From NCBI RefSeq assembly GCF_000003605.2, contig NW_003142798.1:515921-540249 (forward strand): a DNA stretch of 24,329 nucleotides, read 5' to 3'. The DNA comes from Saccoglossus kowalevskii (Eukaryota > Hemichordata > Enteropneusta > Harrimaniidae). Under the pieces are notes generated by a model that was not told where the DNA came from, did not search any database, and saw only the letters and a list, made by a program, of their open reading frames with translations. Positions 12,001-20,301 of the stretch are shown one piece after another. Each line of letters starts with the position of its first letter. Position 1 is the stretch's first letter. The position numbers and the translations under genes were made by a program.

Positions 12001-15000
12001 TTAAAAAACTGTTGTTGAATAACACTTATAAATAGCTGTATGCCATTTCAGTGCATCAATTAACAAAATCTTAATTTAGTTGAAGTGCCAATAATCTCGC
12101 TCTGGGAATATACTCTCTATTACATCTTAAATTTAGCTAAATTATCTAAAATAATATACTGTAGAATACTTTATTTTAGCTGGAATTAATTTTCGTTTTC
12201 ATTTGGTTATTCTTAAGTCAAATCTTAACAGTTTTTGTTGTTACATATTTAATCTGGAAAATAACACAGTACATGTATGTGATTTGAGATGCCTAACAAG
12301 AAACATTCAAAGAATGGTCTTTTGTAGACTGTTCTAAAATTAGACTGGAAATTTTAGAGTATAGATGATGAACTGTTTGTGACAGATGTCCATAGCCTTG
12401 ATCATTATCTTGCCTTATGAAATGTCAGACAGTCACTTTGGTTATTGATACGTTATTATTAGCTCCACGTTTCATGTACACAAGATCAGATACACAAAGT
12501 CATCATTGTCAATCTATGGATGTCTTGTATGAAATGTATGGAATCATGTACGTCGCTGTTTACAATGTCTGCTTTTCCCCCTACCAGAGGCTAGTAACTT
12601 TCCAGTCAGGCTGGTAAAAATTAAAACTTGCACCCATGATGGGCTAGTAAAATTTGTTCATCGAATTTTAATAAATAATATTAAGTAAAGTTGAATGCCA
12701 TTCTTTTTTTATGGTTGATAACAAAAATTGTGAACCAAAGAATGCAACAGTTCAAAATGAAAAATTTAAATCAATCGTTTTGTGTTCCCGCAAATTTTTG
12801 AGTTCTTGTGGTGGTAAGGAATGTGAGCGAAAGTATTTCAAATGAACTTTAATGCAGGGCTGGTAATTTTCTGGCATGGCTGGTAAAATTTAAAAAAAAA
12901 AATAGTTATCCTGGTGTACAATTTTGTGAAATTTCAAACATTACAATTATGTGCAGTTTGAATAGTATGTTTCATTAGTCCATTGCAAATATATTACAAG
13001 TTGCATTCTCGCTTTGCATCATTTGCAGAATATCTCCTACCAGTTATTGTAATCACCATTAAAAAAATAGTAAAATCAATTTTGCAGCAAATCCAGAAAT
13101 ATTAAGAGCTAGTCTGAGGGTTGTGGTATTTTATTACTAAATCAAACATCATTTCATTGTATTTTAGGGGTTACTTCTAAATTTGACTTCAGGATTCTGT
13201 CGAATAAGTACTGTAAATACATTAATTATTCGCTGAGTCTTAATTTTGCTAATAAGTAAAATCCGCAAAATTAAATGCACATGAATATGCAAAATAACTA
13301 ATTGTTTCAATGGCATCCAGTGAATATGTTGTTGAAAATATCAAAATAGTGAAATTGAATGTCAATGAAAATAAAAGGTTTTACAGTACTGTAAAAGGGT
13401 TAATTATTCACTGGGTTTTAAATTTGTGTATTTCGCTGACAGGAAAATGTGCTAAATTAAAACAGAGTGAATATGTAAAATGGAACATAGAATAAATTAT
13501 CTAAATAATAAAACAGTGAATTTAAAACCCACTGAATATGCCTGAAATGCTAAATCAGTGAAATTTAAACCCAGTGAAAATTAGTCATTTTACAGTAGTT
13601 ACTAAATTCTTTTGTTAAATTAATGCAGTTTACAGTGTTTTACACACTTAATTGTTGTTAACGACCTATTTCACTTCGCTAAATTGAATTATGCATTGAT
13701 CATGTTGACTTATTTTTAGAAAATCCTGAACTTTAAGTGCAATAATTGTCACTTCGCTTCGCGTCGCGTTCGAGATGAGACCCATAGTGTCATGTGCAAT
13801 ATGTGTAAAATACATTGTTTGTTTATATGAAATTCGAACACGCGCTGCTTATCTACAGAATATCTCTTGAAATTAAAATCCAGTTATTATCTATTATTAT
13901 ATCAAAATAAGGTTTCAGAAACCAGTGTGAATGAAAGTCTTATTTTTACACATTCTGTTATGCTATATTTTCAGATAATTCCAAGTTATTCAGCATCTAA
14001 CATTGCATTTTAAAGCAGTCATGTGTTATCAATTCCCATCTCGTGAATATGTAATCAAAACTCGTGTGGTTCGGTTTTAATGATTGAGTGCGTGAAAATT
14101 GGTGCATGATTACAGCTGGAAATCTAATTCAAAAAGCAATGAAATAATTTTGGTTTGAATTTATTGACCCTTCAATAGATGTAACATGCATGTGTTAGAC
14201 AGATGCCTACTTCATATACTCTTCAACTGATTGGGATTTGTTATGTTACCATGGTTACTTGGTACTTTACACAGTTCACAAGACTATATTTATTGTGTGA
14301 CTAGTTGCCCCATTCATCCATACAGATTTATATGTAAGATAATTAACACAGCCTTTATTGACCTAATACGTGTTTCTATTTTTGTAAATTGATAATCATA
14401 TCCGGGTTTCTGCTACTTGTACATGTACTGTAAATTCATTAATTATTCATTGTGTTTTAATTTTGCTGATAAGTAAAATCCGCTAAATTAAATCTACATG
14501 AACATGTAAAATAACAATAGAACCCATTGTTTCCTTGACAGATTCGTGAAATTAAACACAGTGAATATGCATTAATACATTAATTATTCGCTGAGTCTTA
14601 ATTTTGCTAATAAGTAAAATCCGCAAAATTATATGCACATGATTATGCAAAATAACAATAGAACTAATCAAATACGTTGTTGAAAACATCAACATAGTGA
14701 AATTAAATGTCTGAAAATAAATGGTTTTACAGTATGTACCTTAGAGTCAGGGGCGGATCCAGACTTGTATTGTATCTGGTTTGTATCAATATAAATATTT
14801 TCAAGTTTCTGACCATTGTGCACTTCAGTTCAAATTGTGCACATCTAAGGTTTTCAAAAGATTTGTTGTCAGAATTTTTGAGAAAACAAAAAAAAAATGT
14901 TTAATTTCCATGGAATTTATAAAAAAAAGCCCAATTTTTGCGACAGTATTGAAATACAATAAATAACAGATGCCTTTTTTTTGAAACTCAGTTTTGTTTT

Positions 15001-18000
15001 TCTATGTCTAATCTTTTGATTCTTCAAAATATTATTATTTTTCAGGAATCATATCGGCAGATAATGAAAATGAGACCGAAAGAATTGCGCAAGAAGTTAA
15101 TGATTAAGTTTCGCGGTGAAGAAGGCTTGGATTATGGCGGCATAGCGAGAGAGTGGTTGTATTTACTATCGCACGAGATGTTGAATCCATATTATGGACT
15201 TTTTCAGTATTCAAGAGATGACATCTATACGCTTCAAATCAATCCAGATTCAGCAGTTAATCCAGTAAGTACAAACTTTTAAAGGACATTTTTTCCCCCA
15301 CCAAATTTCTGGGTCAACATTTTGTAAATTTGTGTATATCTTTTCTGTAATTATTTTGTTAATTTGGGGCTAAATAGATCTTTTTTTAGCTCCGCTGTCG
15401 ACAAAGTCCACACAGCGGAGCTGTTCATATTACTGATTGTCCGTCGGCGGCGGCGGCAGCAACATCAACTTTACAATTTCAACTTCTTCAAAACCACAGG
15501 CCAGAATGTTTTCAAATTTGATATGCAAGTACCTTGGATGGTTCTTTCTCAGATTTGTTCATTTCATGTCAAAATCTCAAATTCTCTATTTTTGGTGGAT
15601 ATTTTTGTGATTTTTGGTAAAAAGTGATATTTTTGACTTCTTGTTAAAAACCGCAAGTCCAATTGCTTTGATATTACATATATAGGTACTATATGTGGAC
15701 CTCTCTCAGATTTGTTCATTTCATGGTGATATCTTCAATTCTCTAATTTTGATGAATATTTTTGTGATTTTTGGTAAAAAGTGATATTTTCGACTTCTTG
15801 TAAAAAAACCACTAGTCTGATTGCTTTGATATTACATATATAGGTACTACATGTGGACCTCTCTCAGATTTGTTCATTTCGTGATGATATCTTCAATTTA
15901 CTAATTTTGATGAATATTTTTGTAATTTTTAGTGAAAAGTGATATTTTCGACTTCTTGTTAAAAATATCTAGTCAGATTGCTTTAATACATGTACTATAC
16001 ATATTGTTCATTTTCTAATGATATCTTCAGTTCTTAATTGAAATGTGCATTGCTAAGAGCAGAGCTATCTCAGCCGAGAGGCTGCTTGTTTTTTCATTAA
16101 ATAAAGGTCCTGATAAAATATTTAAAAAAAATATATAAAAATTGTGTAGGTGTAAGTTTTGGGAAATATAACTTTCAAATTTAGCCAAAACACATTTACC
16201 AATTAGAATATAATTTCCATCTATAACTTACATTGTTAAAATTTAAGTCTTGCATTATTTACGCATGGCAGTACCACAGTGCTTGAAGACCCTGAGGAAA
16301 ACGCACTGCACATGATACAAAATTAACCGACAAATTCAGACGAGACGTGTCATTATGCTTGTTAAAAGATGATAGAGCTCTTTGTATTAAAGGGTATTCT
16401 CATGTCCTTGGGTATGGGGGTCATTGACCCTATTTTGACCCTTACTCAGATTCTGTTACCTTTTTGCTATAAATAATTACATAACTGAAGTGAAGCCTCT
16501 AGTGTTACATATATGATATCTTGTAAAAATGCCAAAGAATTCTGTAATAAGTACGATACTTCTCTTTTATAAGACTATTAATTATCGCTTGCATTGTTGT
16601 ACTATTTTTAAACACGTCTAAGTAGGGCATGTAAGGACAATTTCCTCCTTCTCATCGGAAATGCCACCCACAAACGATTTCTCGTAAACTTTCTTTTGAT
16701 TCACTGAATGTAATTTAACTGGTGTTCATTTCTCAAGAGAAATGCTCACAAATTATGATATATAAAACATTTTTAGCATCTAAAATAAGAGTTTCCGTTA
16801 CATTTCTATTACTTTAAGATTCAATGCATGTTCATATCTTTATAATTAGTTATGCATCTCTGTTTTAATCTTGCTTTGAGCCCAGCCATGATTGGATCGC
16901 TTTGCATGTGTGATTACATATAACAACTGTGCTTGACAGCGTAGTAGTTTTGCGTAGGATGTGTTATTGTTATTGTAAACAGTGTTTGTTTCATTGCTAT
17001 GATTTGCAGGATCACCTCTCCTACTTCCATTTTGTTGGTCGTATTATCGGTATGGCGGTGTTCCACGGACATTACATTGATGGTGGTTTTACTATGCCGT
17101 TCTACAAGCAACTTCTAGGCAAACCTGTTAGTTTAGATGACATCGAAGACGTGGATCCCGAACATTACCAAAGTCTCATTTGGATGTTGTAAGTACTGTA
17201 ATTCGATAAATTTTCTCTATGTAAAGAATAAATTCATTCTCAATTCATTTGAAATTTTTCTTAACTTCCTAGAAAACGATTTTGTTATCATTGCTATGTA
17301 CAGGCTGTGATGATACTGAATTTGCTGTTTCTCTTTAACCTTCTCACCACCAGTTCCCTCTTTTCATCACAAATTCACAAAATACTCCTTCAGTAGATAG
17401 GGACAAAAATAGACAAATTTTGAAAAAGAACTGAAAATTGACTCAAATTATATTAGGGTTCATTTCCAGAAATATTGATATATGGAAAAAGTGCAGACGA
17501 ATTTGGACGAGAAAGTCTGGTGGTGAAAAGGTTATAAACAAATTTATAACTGCATGCCATTTTAGCTAATTTGAAGCACATTTCGCTATTGTGCCAAATT
17601 ACGGGTAGGTTGCCGAGCAGCAGTTGCAAATTTGAGCATTCCTTTTTTCTACTGAGGGGGTCAAGGAAGCAGGAATTTTAGATTAAAGATTTAAGACTAA
17701 CTATTTTTGTATTCTACAGAGAAAATGATATTACTGGTATTATAGAAAACTCGTTCTGTGTGGAGCACAGTGCCTTCGGACAAATTACAACTTATGATCT
17801 CAAGGCAAACGGCAAGGATATACTTGTGACGGAAGAGAACAAAAAAGAATATGTCAGGTGAGTAGTCGGTATACTAGTACACTGTAACCTCAATATAATG
17901 AACACCTTTATAATGAATTTCCTGATATAATGAACACATAGTGTGTCTCCCGCTCACAACAAACCCAATGTATTATGTGCTTCATTACAGTGAACATTTC

Positions 18001-20301
18001 ACTATAACAAACTAATTGTGTGTCTCCCAAAGAGTTCGTTATAACGAGGCTACAGTGTATTATATTTCTCATATTTCCTACATTGTTGTCAGTTGCGTAA
18101 CAAATTGTATAATTATAACTGTACCATACATGGAATAGACCTTAGACATAATGGCTGCCAAGATCTTATTTTTGTCCTTTTACTAGATTTTGATTCTCTC
18201 ACATCACACCCACTGATTTACAATATATGTAATCGTGGTATTCGGACAGTTGACTTGAAGACGAGAGAGAATAGAATACTATTTGATAAATAAAAACAAT
18301 TCTCGGCAATTTTAACAATCTAATTAACCATTTTGCAATTAAGGTATTTTGCCGACTAATGCATCATTTGTGAAGCTGACTTCACTGCACAAACAATTCT
18401 GCTATGCAATATTACAGAAGAACCTCATGACCTCCTTCTGGTGCTTCATTTTTAAGTAATAATGAGTGGATAATCCACTTTTAGATAACCATTTTCAGAG
18501 TAATGTCTTTACTTTGTATCATATTAAACTACTTGGCTCTCATACTTTTATCACGTTGATTTTCAGATTATATGTTCAGTGGCGGTTTATGAGAGGAATT
18601 GATGCTCAGTTTCAAGCTCTTAAAAAAGGATTTGAGGAACTTATACCACCTCATCTTTTACGAGCGTTTGATGAACGAGAATTAGAGGTGAGATTTTCCA
18701 CACAAAAAAACATATTTTCTAAATTTAGCAATATTTGTTGTCGTGAGCTGGTTTGAAATTTCATAAAGTGATTGTTTTATGGTGCTTTTATACCAGTTTC
18801 CCCTGAACCCCAAGTGTGCAATTAAAGTTAACTTCACAGTACCACATAATATGCATGGTCTTTGTAAGATCTTTGTGTGTATGCTTTTGTGTATTTTTTG
18901 CAACATTCTTGTTGACTCCTATCCAGCTTGGCCTGTCTCATGTCGCTGGCTCTTATTAATGTGAAGATTTCATGCATTCTTTGTTTTGTTGTTTTAGTTA
19001 ATAATCAGTGGTTTAGGCAAAATAGATGTTAACGACTGGAAATCGCATACACGACTAAAGCATTGTACACCTGACAGTAATATTGTTAAATGGTTTTGGA
19101 GAGCCGTGGAGTCATTTGATGAAGAAAGAAGGGCTCGTTTATTACAGTTTGTGACTGGCACCTCTAAAGTACCATTGCAGGGTTTCAAAGCACTTCAAGG
19201 CAAGTTAAGATACTTTTAATGTTGAACTGTCATGCCTCACAGCTCTTGGCTGTCAGCACTAGAATCAGAGTGTTGAGAAACAATCCACTATAGGTGCCAC
19301 ATTCATTGTGGTTTTTGTTTGAAATTGAATGATTACTGTAAATGTTATGCAAAAATGTGGTTCTCATAGATGCCTTTAAATTAAAAAAAAAATTTCCAGT
19401 AGAAAAAAACAGTTGACAGTATTTTAGTTTTTCCGGGTGTATTGCTATCCACGCAGAAAATGATTTAGAATACAAATAAATTGAACCACTTTATGTTGAT
19501 TGAATCGTATTGTTGAGTTTATTTAATTGACATTCGTATTCTACTTGATATTCAGCTTGAATTGATATATCTACGTGTGAAAAACCTTGTAGTGATTTAT
19601 CATCTTTTTTGACAGGATCAACTGGTGCTGCAGGACCAAGGCTATTTACAATACACCAGATTGATGGTCCAACGGATGCACTTCCAAAAGCACATACATG
19701 GTGAGTTAATTTTTACAAGATCACTCCTGAATGGCTGTTATAGTTAACTGTCTAGCCAATCATGGAACTCCTGGATGATCTGATCACAAGATCATCACTT
19801 TGACAACAGTGTTAACTCGTGCTAATATTGTCATGGCAACTGTTGTGACAGTACAATAGACCATTTTTCTGTTCACTGCGAGATAACGCGTTGTGCATGG
19901 AATTGAACCTAGAAATAAGATAAGCAAAGGTTAGAGCATTGTATTTCCACCCTTTATAATATGGAAACACATTTGTTGATTGTCAATTTTCATGAAGTAA
20001 CAAGATTCCTGTCTGAAAGATGGGCATTTCAAAATTAAACTACAAAAATGCAATTCAAAATCATATCATTTGACTTTTGAGGTAGATTTGTGCCATTCAC
20101 GCAACACACAAAATCTCAGTGAATGGATGGTTTTGTATAACCATGCAACTCTTGCCTTAAAATTTTCTTGAAATGTTTTTTTCCTTTTTCTCACTTCGCA
20201 GCTTTAACAGAATTGACATTCCACCATATGAAAACTATGAGAAGTTTTACGAAAAACTTGTATGCGCCGTGGAAGAAACATGCGGATTTACAGTGGAGTA
20301 A
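2992..20301 (+). CDS. SMURF2: SMURF-type HECT E3 ubiquitin ligase, 14 visible coding exons, 5' incomplete
   Basis: This gene encodes a NEDD4-family E3 ligase of the SMURF class, which in known animals ubiquitinates SMAD/BMP-TGF-beta pathway proteins, receptors (through inhibitory SMADs) and RhoA. Joined exons are 2992-3030, 4099-4207, 5329-5465, 7959-8136, 8735-9168, 10276-10525, 10613-10754, 15046-15264, 17010-17188, 17720-17857, 18567-18687, 18998-19199, 19616-19700 and 20202-20301. They total 2333 nt, plus one base of a split first codon, giving 777 residues. Counting from that split Val: C2 about 1-110, WW1 151-184, Ser-rich linker 185-293, WW2 295-327, WW3 338-372, HECT about 400-777. 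The catalytic Cys is residue 745, 33 from the C-terminus counting itself, as in human SMURF1/2, and Phe774 sits at position -4. WW1 presence and HECT wording favour SMURF2, but in an invertebrate it is probably the single SMURF1/2 pro-orthologue. The starting ATG exon is not in the window. Confidence 0.97.
4099..4207 (+). CDS. SMURF2: SMURF exon b: C2 domain
   Basis: The exon runs from CTCTCTCAG to GTAAGT and encodes residues 14-50, including [16 protein letters not shown] and the [12 protein letters not shown] motif typical of SMURF C2 domains. The C2 domain in this family binds membranes and folds back on the HECT domain for autoinhibition. The FFR/LPDP surface loop is intact across the exon a-b junction. 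Confidence 0.96.
5329..5465 (+). CDS. SMURF2: SMURF exon c: C2 domain with basic patch
   Basis: The acceptor is CCTTGTAG and the donor GTAAGT. Residues 50-96 include [22 protein letters not shown]. The lysine patch has three consecutive Lys where the human SMURFs, as I recall them, have two. This loop lies near lysines implicated in phosphoinositide/membrane binding of SMURF1. The exon ends in the split Tyr codon of the YQ(K/R)LDLC motif. Confidence 0.95.
5586..5773 (+). repeat. Two-unit tandem repeat, about 93 bp period
   Basis: Unit 1 (5586-5678) and unit 2 (5679-5773) share AGCYCCACCC, AAATGGCTC, RCCCCT, TAATGCAGTG and ATGATGTCATTTCAGAATAC at matching offsets. Divergence is modest, so the duplication is not very recent. 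It is wholly intronic. Confidence 0.85.
6932..7047 (+). mobile_element. Truncated copy of the 21469-21680 inverted-repeat element
   Basis: It aligns with the first half of the 3'-flank element: a TACTRTRRARYACTTT-type start, TTTTCGCT, CAGTGAAAA, and the distinctive TATTTTACATTCAACTC. The second terminal repeat is missing, so it is probably a decayed fragment. Confidence 0.6.
7959..8136 (+). CDS. SMURF2: SMURF exon d: end of C2 and start of WW1
   Basis: The acceptor is CCTTTCAG and the donor GTGAGT. It encodes residues 96-155: the QKLDLCRSS strand, the [14 protein letters not shown] last C2 strand, a variable linker, and then ELPEG, which opens WW1. The intron falls inside the Gly codon just before the first signature Trp. 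Confidence 0.95.
8461..8474 (+). repeat. Homopolymer G14 tract
   Basis: A run of 14 G lies in the intron between exons d and e. It is striking in AT-rich DNA, and its length may be unreliable in the assembly. A shorter G8 run lies at 3401-3408. Confidence 0.9.
8735..9168 (+). CDS. SMURF2: SMURF exon e: WW1, serine-rich linker, start of WW2
   Basis: The acceptor is CCCTTTCAG and the donor GTATGT. It encodes residues 155-300. WW1 has both signature tryptophans (W156 and W178) and ends in WERPTRP. A 109-residue linker follows, in which I count 38 serines, partly encoded by AGT/AGC-rich runs. It ends with a SMURF2-like [13 protein letters not shown] segment and then DLPEGY, the opening of WW2. 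In this linker only the RLRNFM segment looks conserved; the Ser-rich part is probably disordered and a phosphorylation substrate (inference). Confidence 0.95.
9169..10275 (+). other. Intron between exons e and f (1.1 kb)
   Basis: The intron begins GTATGT and ends TTTCAG. I see no gene, tandem repeat or inverted-repeat element in it, only AT-rich sequence. Confidence 0.8.
10276..10525 (+). CDS. SMURF2: SMURF exon f: WW2 and WW3
   Basis: The acceptor is ATTTCAG and the donor GTAAGT. It encodes residues 300-383. WW2 has Tyr299 in place of the first Trp but keeps W321 in STWHDPR. A ten-residue linker leads to WW3, which has W345 first and Phe367 in place of the second Trp (TTQFADPRL). Both substitutions are characteristic of SMURF WW2-WW3, the tandem that binds PY motifs such as that of SMAD7. 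Confidence 0.96.
10613..10754 (+). CDS. SMURF2: SMURF exon g: WW3-HECT linker and HECT start
   Basis: The acceptor is AATTTTCAG and the donor GTGAGT. It encodes residues 383-430: a short acidic/Pro linker, then [17 protein letters not shown] (the HECT-linker helix region), [14 protein letters not shown], and the first HECT strand-helix. It ends in phase 0. It is separated from exon f by only 87 nt. Confidence 0.95.
12157..12200 (+). repeat. Solo terminal repeat fragment of an inverted-repeat element
   Basis: It begins TACTGTAGAATACTTTATTT and continues AGCTGGAATTAATTTTCG, matching the terminal inverted repeat of the element at 21469-21680. No partner terminus is evident nearby, so it looks like a remnant. 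Confidence 0.55.
13211..13386 (+). mobile_element. MITE-like element, CTGTAAA termini, TA-flanked (copy 1)
   Basis: It begins CTGTAAATACATTAATTATT and ends GGTTTTACAG, with TA on both sides (13209-13210 and 13387-13388), consistent with Tc1/mariner-type TA insertion. It has no coding capacity. It sits directly beside a second element and shares the central TA with it. Confidence 0.7.
13389..13595 (+). mobile_element. MITE-like element, about 38-bp imperfect terminal inverted repeats (copy 2)
   Basis: The left end is CTGTAAAAGGGTTAATTATT and then CACTGGGTTTTAAATTT. The complement of the right end reads CTGTAAAATGACTAATTTTC and then ACTGGGTTTAAATTT, so the termini pair over roughly 38 bp. TA flanks both sides (13387-13388 and 13596-13597). 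No ORF suggests a transposase, so it would be non-autonomous. Confidence 0.75.
14428..14732 (+). mobile_element. MITE-like element of the copy 1 subfamily with an internal partial duplication
   Basis: It begins CTGTAAATTCATTAATTATT after TA and ends GGTTTTACAG before TA (14733-14734). The block ACATTAATTATTCGCTGAGT restarts at about 14577, so the left half is present twice (about 14434-14560 and 14574-14660). The right half, including GTTGTTGAAAA and the terminal repeat, matches copy 1. Confidence 0.7.
15046..15264 (+). CDS. SMURF2: SMURF exon h: HECT N-lobe
   Basis: The acceptor is TTTTTCAG and the donor GTAAGT, phase 0 at both ends. It encodes residues 431-503: [43 protein letters not shown] and INPDSAVNP. 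These are hallmark HECT N-lobe motifs, nearly identical to vertebrate SMURF2. In NEDD4-family ligases the N-lobe recruits the E2 enzyme. Confidence 0.97.
15387..16091 (+). mobile_element. Hairpin-ended element with a roughly 157-bp tandem core (pearl/HINE-like non-autonomous Helitron)
   Basis: The left end TAGCTCCGCTGT forms a local hairpin with ACAGCGGAGCT (15388-15421) and is also complementary to the ACAGCGGAGCTA near the right end of the window-start copy. A short CGG microsatellite follows (about 15442-15456), then about three tandem units with GTGATAT at 15624, 15781 and 15939. The right end has a CAGCC-GAGA-GGCTG hairpin and then CTTGTT. Central tandem repeats, subterminal inverted repeats and a 3' hairpin are the layout of pearl elements of bivalves and DINE/HINE-type elements. 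I see no transposase or Rep/helicase. The exact family is inferred. Confidence 0.7.
15515..16010 (+). repeat. Tandem repeat array, period 157-158 bp, about three units
   Basis: The markers CAGATTTGTTCATTTC, GATGAATATTTTTGT, GTGATATTTTCGACTTCTTG and ATTGCTTTGATATTACATAT recur at 157-158 bp steps. The first unit is the most diverged. The array is the core of the element at 15387-16091. Confidence 0.85.
17010..17188 (+). CDS. SMURF2: SMURF exon i: HECT N-lobe
   Basis: The acceptor is GATTTGCAG and the donor GTAAGT. It encodes residues 504-563, with [37 protein letters not shown] and a [14 protein letters not shown] segment. The frame continues from exon h without gaps. The previous 1.7-kb intron carries a mobile element. 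Confidence 0.97.
17334..17538 (+). mobile_element. Inverted-repeat element in the intron between exons i and j
   Basis: The left arm TTTAACCTTCTCACCACCAG (17334-17353) is complementary to the right arm CTGGTGGTGAAAAGGTTATAAA region (17517-17538) apart from a 2-base indel and one mismatch. The 205-bp unit has no ORF and occupies about 40 percent of the 531-nt intron. A MITE is the likeliest explanation; no clear target duplication was identified. Confidence 0.55.
17720..17857 (+). CDS. SMURF2: SMURF exon j: HECT, E2-binding subdomain
   Basis: The acceptor is ATTCTACAG and the donor GTGAGT. It encodes residues 563-609: [20 protein letters not shown], a variable strand, then [10 protein letters not shown]. 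The region matches the SMURF HECT E2-binding part. The frame leaves in a split Arg codon. Confidence 0.96.
17880..18057 (+). mobile_element. MITE with CACTGTA termini, TA-flanked
   Basis: The left end is CACTGTAACCTCAATATAAT, and the complement of the right end is CACTGTAGCCTCGTTATAAC. TA lies immediately outside each end (17878-17879 and 18058-18059), as for Tc1/mariner-type insertions. Internally TATAATGAAC and GTGTGTCTCCC each recur. The element starts 23 nt after the exon j boundary (17857), close to the splice donor. Confidence 0.8.
18567..18687 (+). CDS. SMURF2: SMURF exon k: HECT interlobe region
   Basis: The acceptor is GATTTTCAG and the donor GTGAGA. It encodes residues 609-649: [21 protein letters not shown], then [16 protein letters not shown], ending in phase 0. 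The HECT signature RFMRGI is intact. Confidence 0.96.
18998..19199 (+). CDS. SMURF2: SMURF exon l: HECT C-lobe start; followed by a GC donor
   Basis: The acceptor is GTTTTAG. It encodes residues 650-717: [66 protein letters not shown] and the first base of Gly. The only boundary that keeps the frame into the next exon is CAAG followed by GCAAGT, a GC-type donor with otherwise perfect consensus. Confidence 0.95.
19616..19700 (+). CDS. SMURF2: SMURF exon m: HECT C-lobe up to the catalytic Cys
   Basis: The acceptor is TTTTTTGACAG and the donor GTGAGT. It encodes residues 717-745: [19 protein letters not shown], then LPKAHT and the first two bases (TG) of the catalytic Cys codon. The Cys is completed by the first base of the next exon. 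Confidence 0.96.
19861..20115 (+). repeat. Dispersed repeat, copy 1 (last intron)
   Basis: It shares a collinear series of short blocks with 22036-22360 in the same orientation: CCATTTT...GTGAGAT-like, AAAGGT.AGAGCA, TTGTATTTCCA, ATAATATG, TCAATTTT.ATGAAGTAA, ATTCCTGTCTGAAAGAT, GCATTT and TCAGTGAA. It is a diverged interspersed element of unknown class with undefined ends. Confidence 0.5.
20202..20301 (+). CDS. SMURF2: SMURF exon n: terminal coding exon
   Basis: The acceptor is CTCACTTCGCAG. Its first base completes the active-site Cys codon, giving residues 745-777: [20 protein letters not shown], then [11 protein letters not shown] and TAA at 20299-20301. The [12 protein letters not shown] motif is the HECT thioester site, and the C-terminal GFTVE places Phe four from the end, as in active HECT ligases. 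Confidence 0.97.

Larger units (their letters stand above)
10755..15045 (+). other. Largest visible intron (4.3 kb), between exons g and h
   Basis: This phase-0 intron lies within the HECT N-lobe. It holds inverted-repeat elements at 13211-13386, 13389-13595 and 14428-14732, a terminal fragment at about 12157-12200, several GGCTGGTAAAATT-like short motifs between 12609 and 12900, and a candidate alternative exon at 11349. The rest is AT-rich without recognised content. Confidence 0.8.
15265..17009 (+). other. Intron between exons h and i (1.7 kb)
   Basis: A tandem-core mobile element at 15387-16091 fills about 40 percent of the intron. The remaining part, 16092-17009, is AT-rich with no recognised gene or repeat. 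Confidence 0.8.

Noticed and set aside
15364-15627. 87-residue ORF with an [10 protein letters not shown] stretch.
   Set aside because: It lies wholly inside the tandem-core mobile element. The Arg run is the CGG microsatellite read in one frame.
16929-17192. Upstream methionine extension of the exon i ORF.
   Set aside because: The homology starts exactly after the acceptor at 17009, and the upstream residues do not match HECT, so this is intron read-through.
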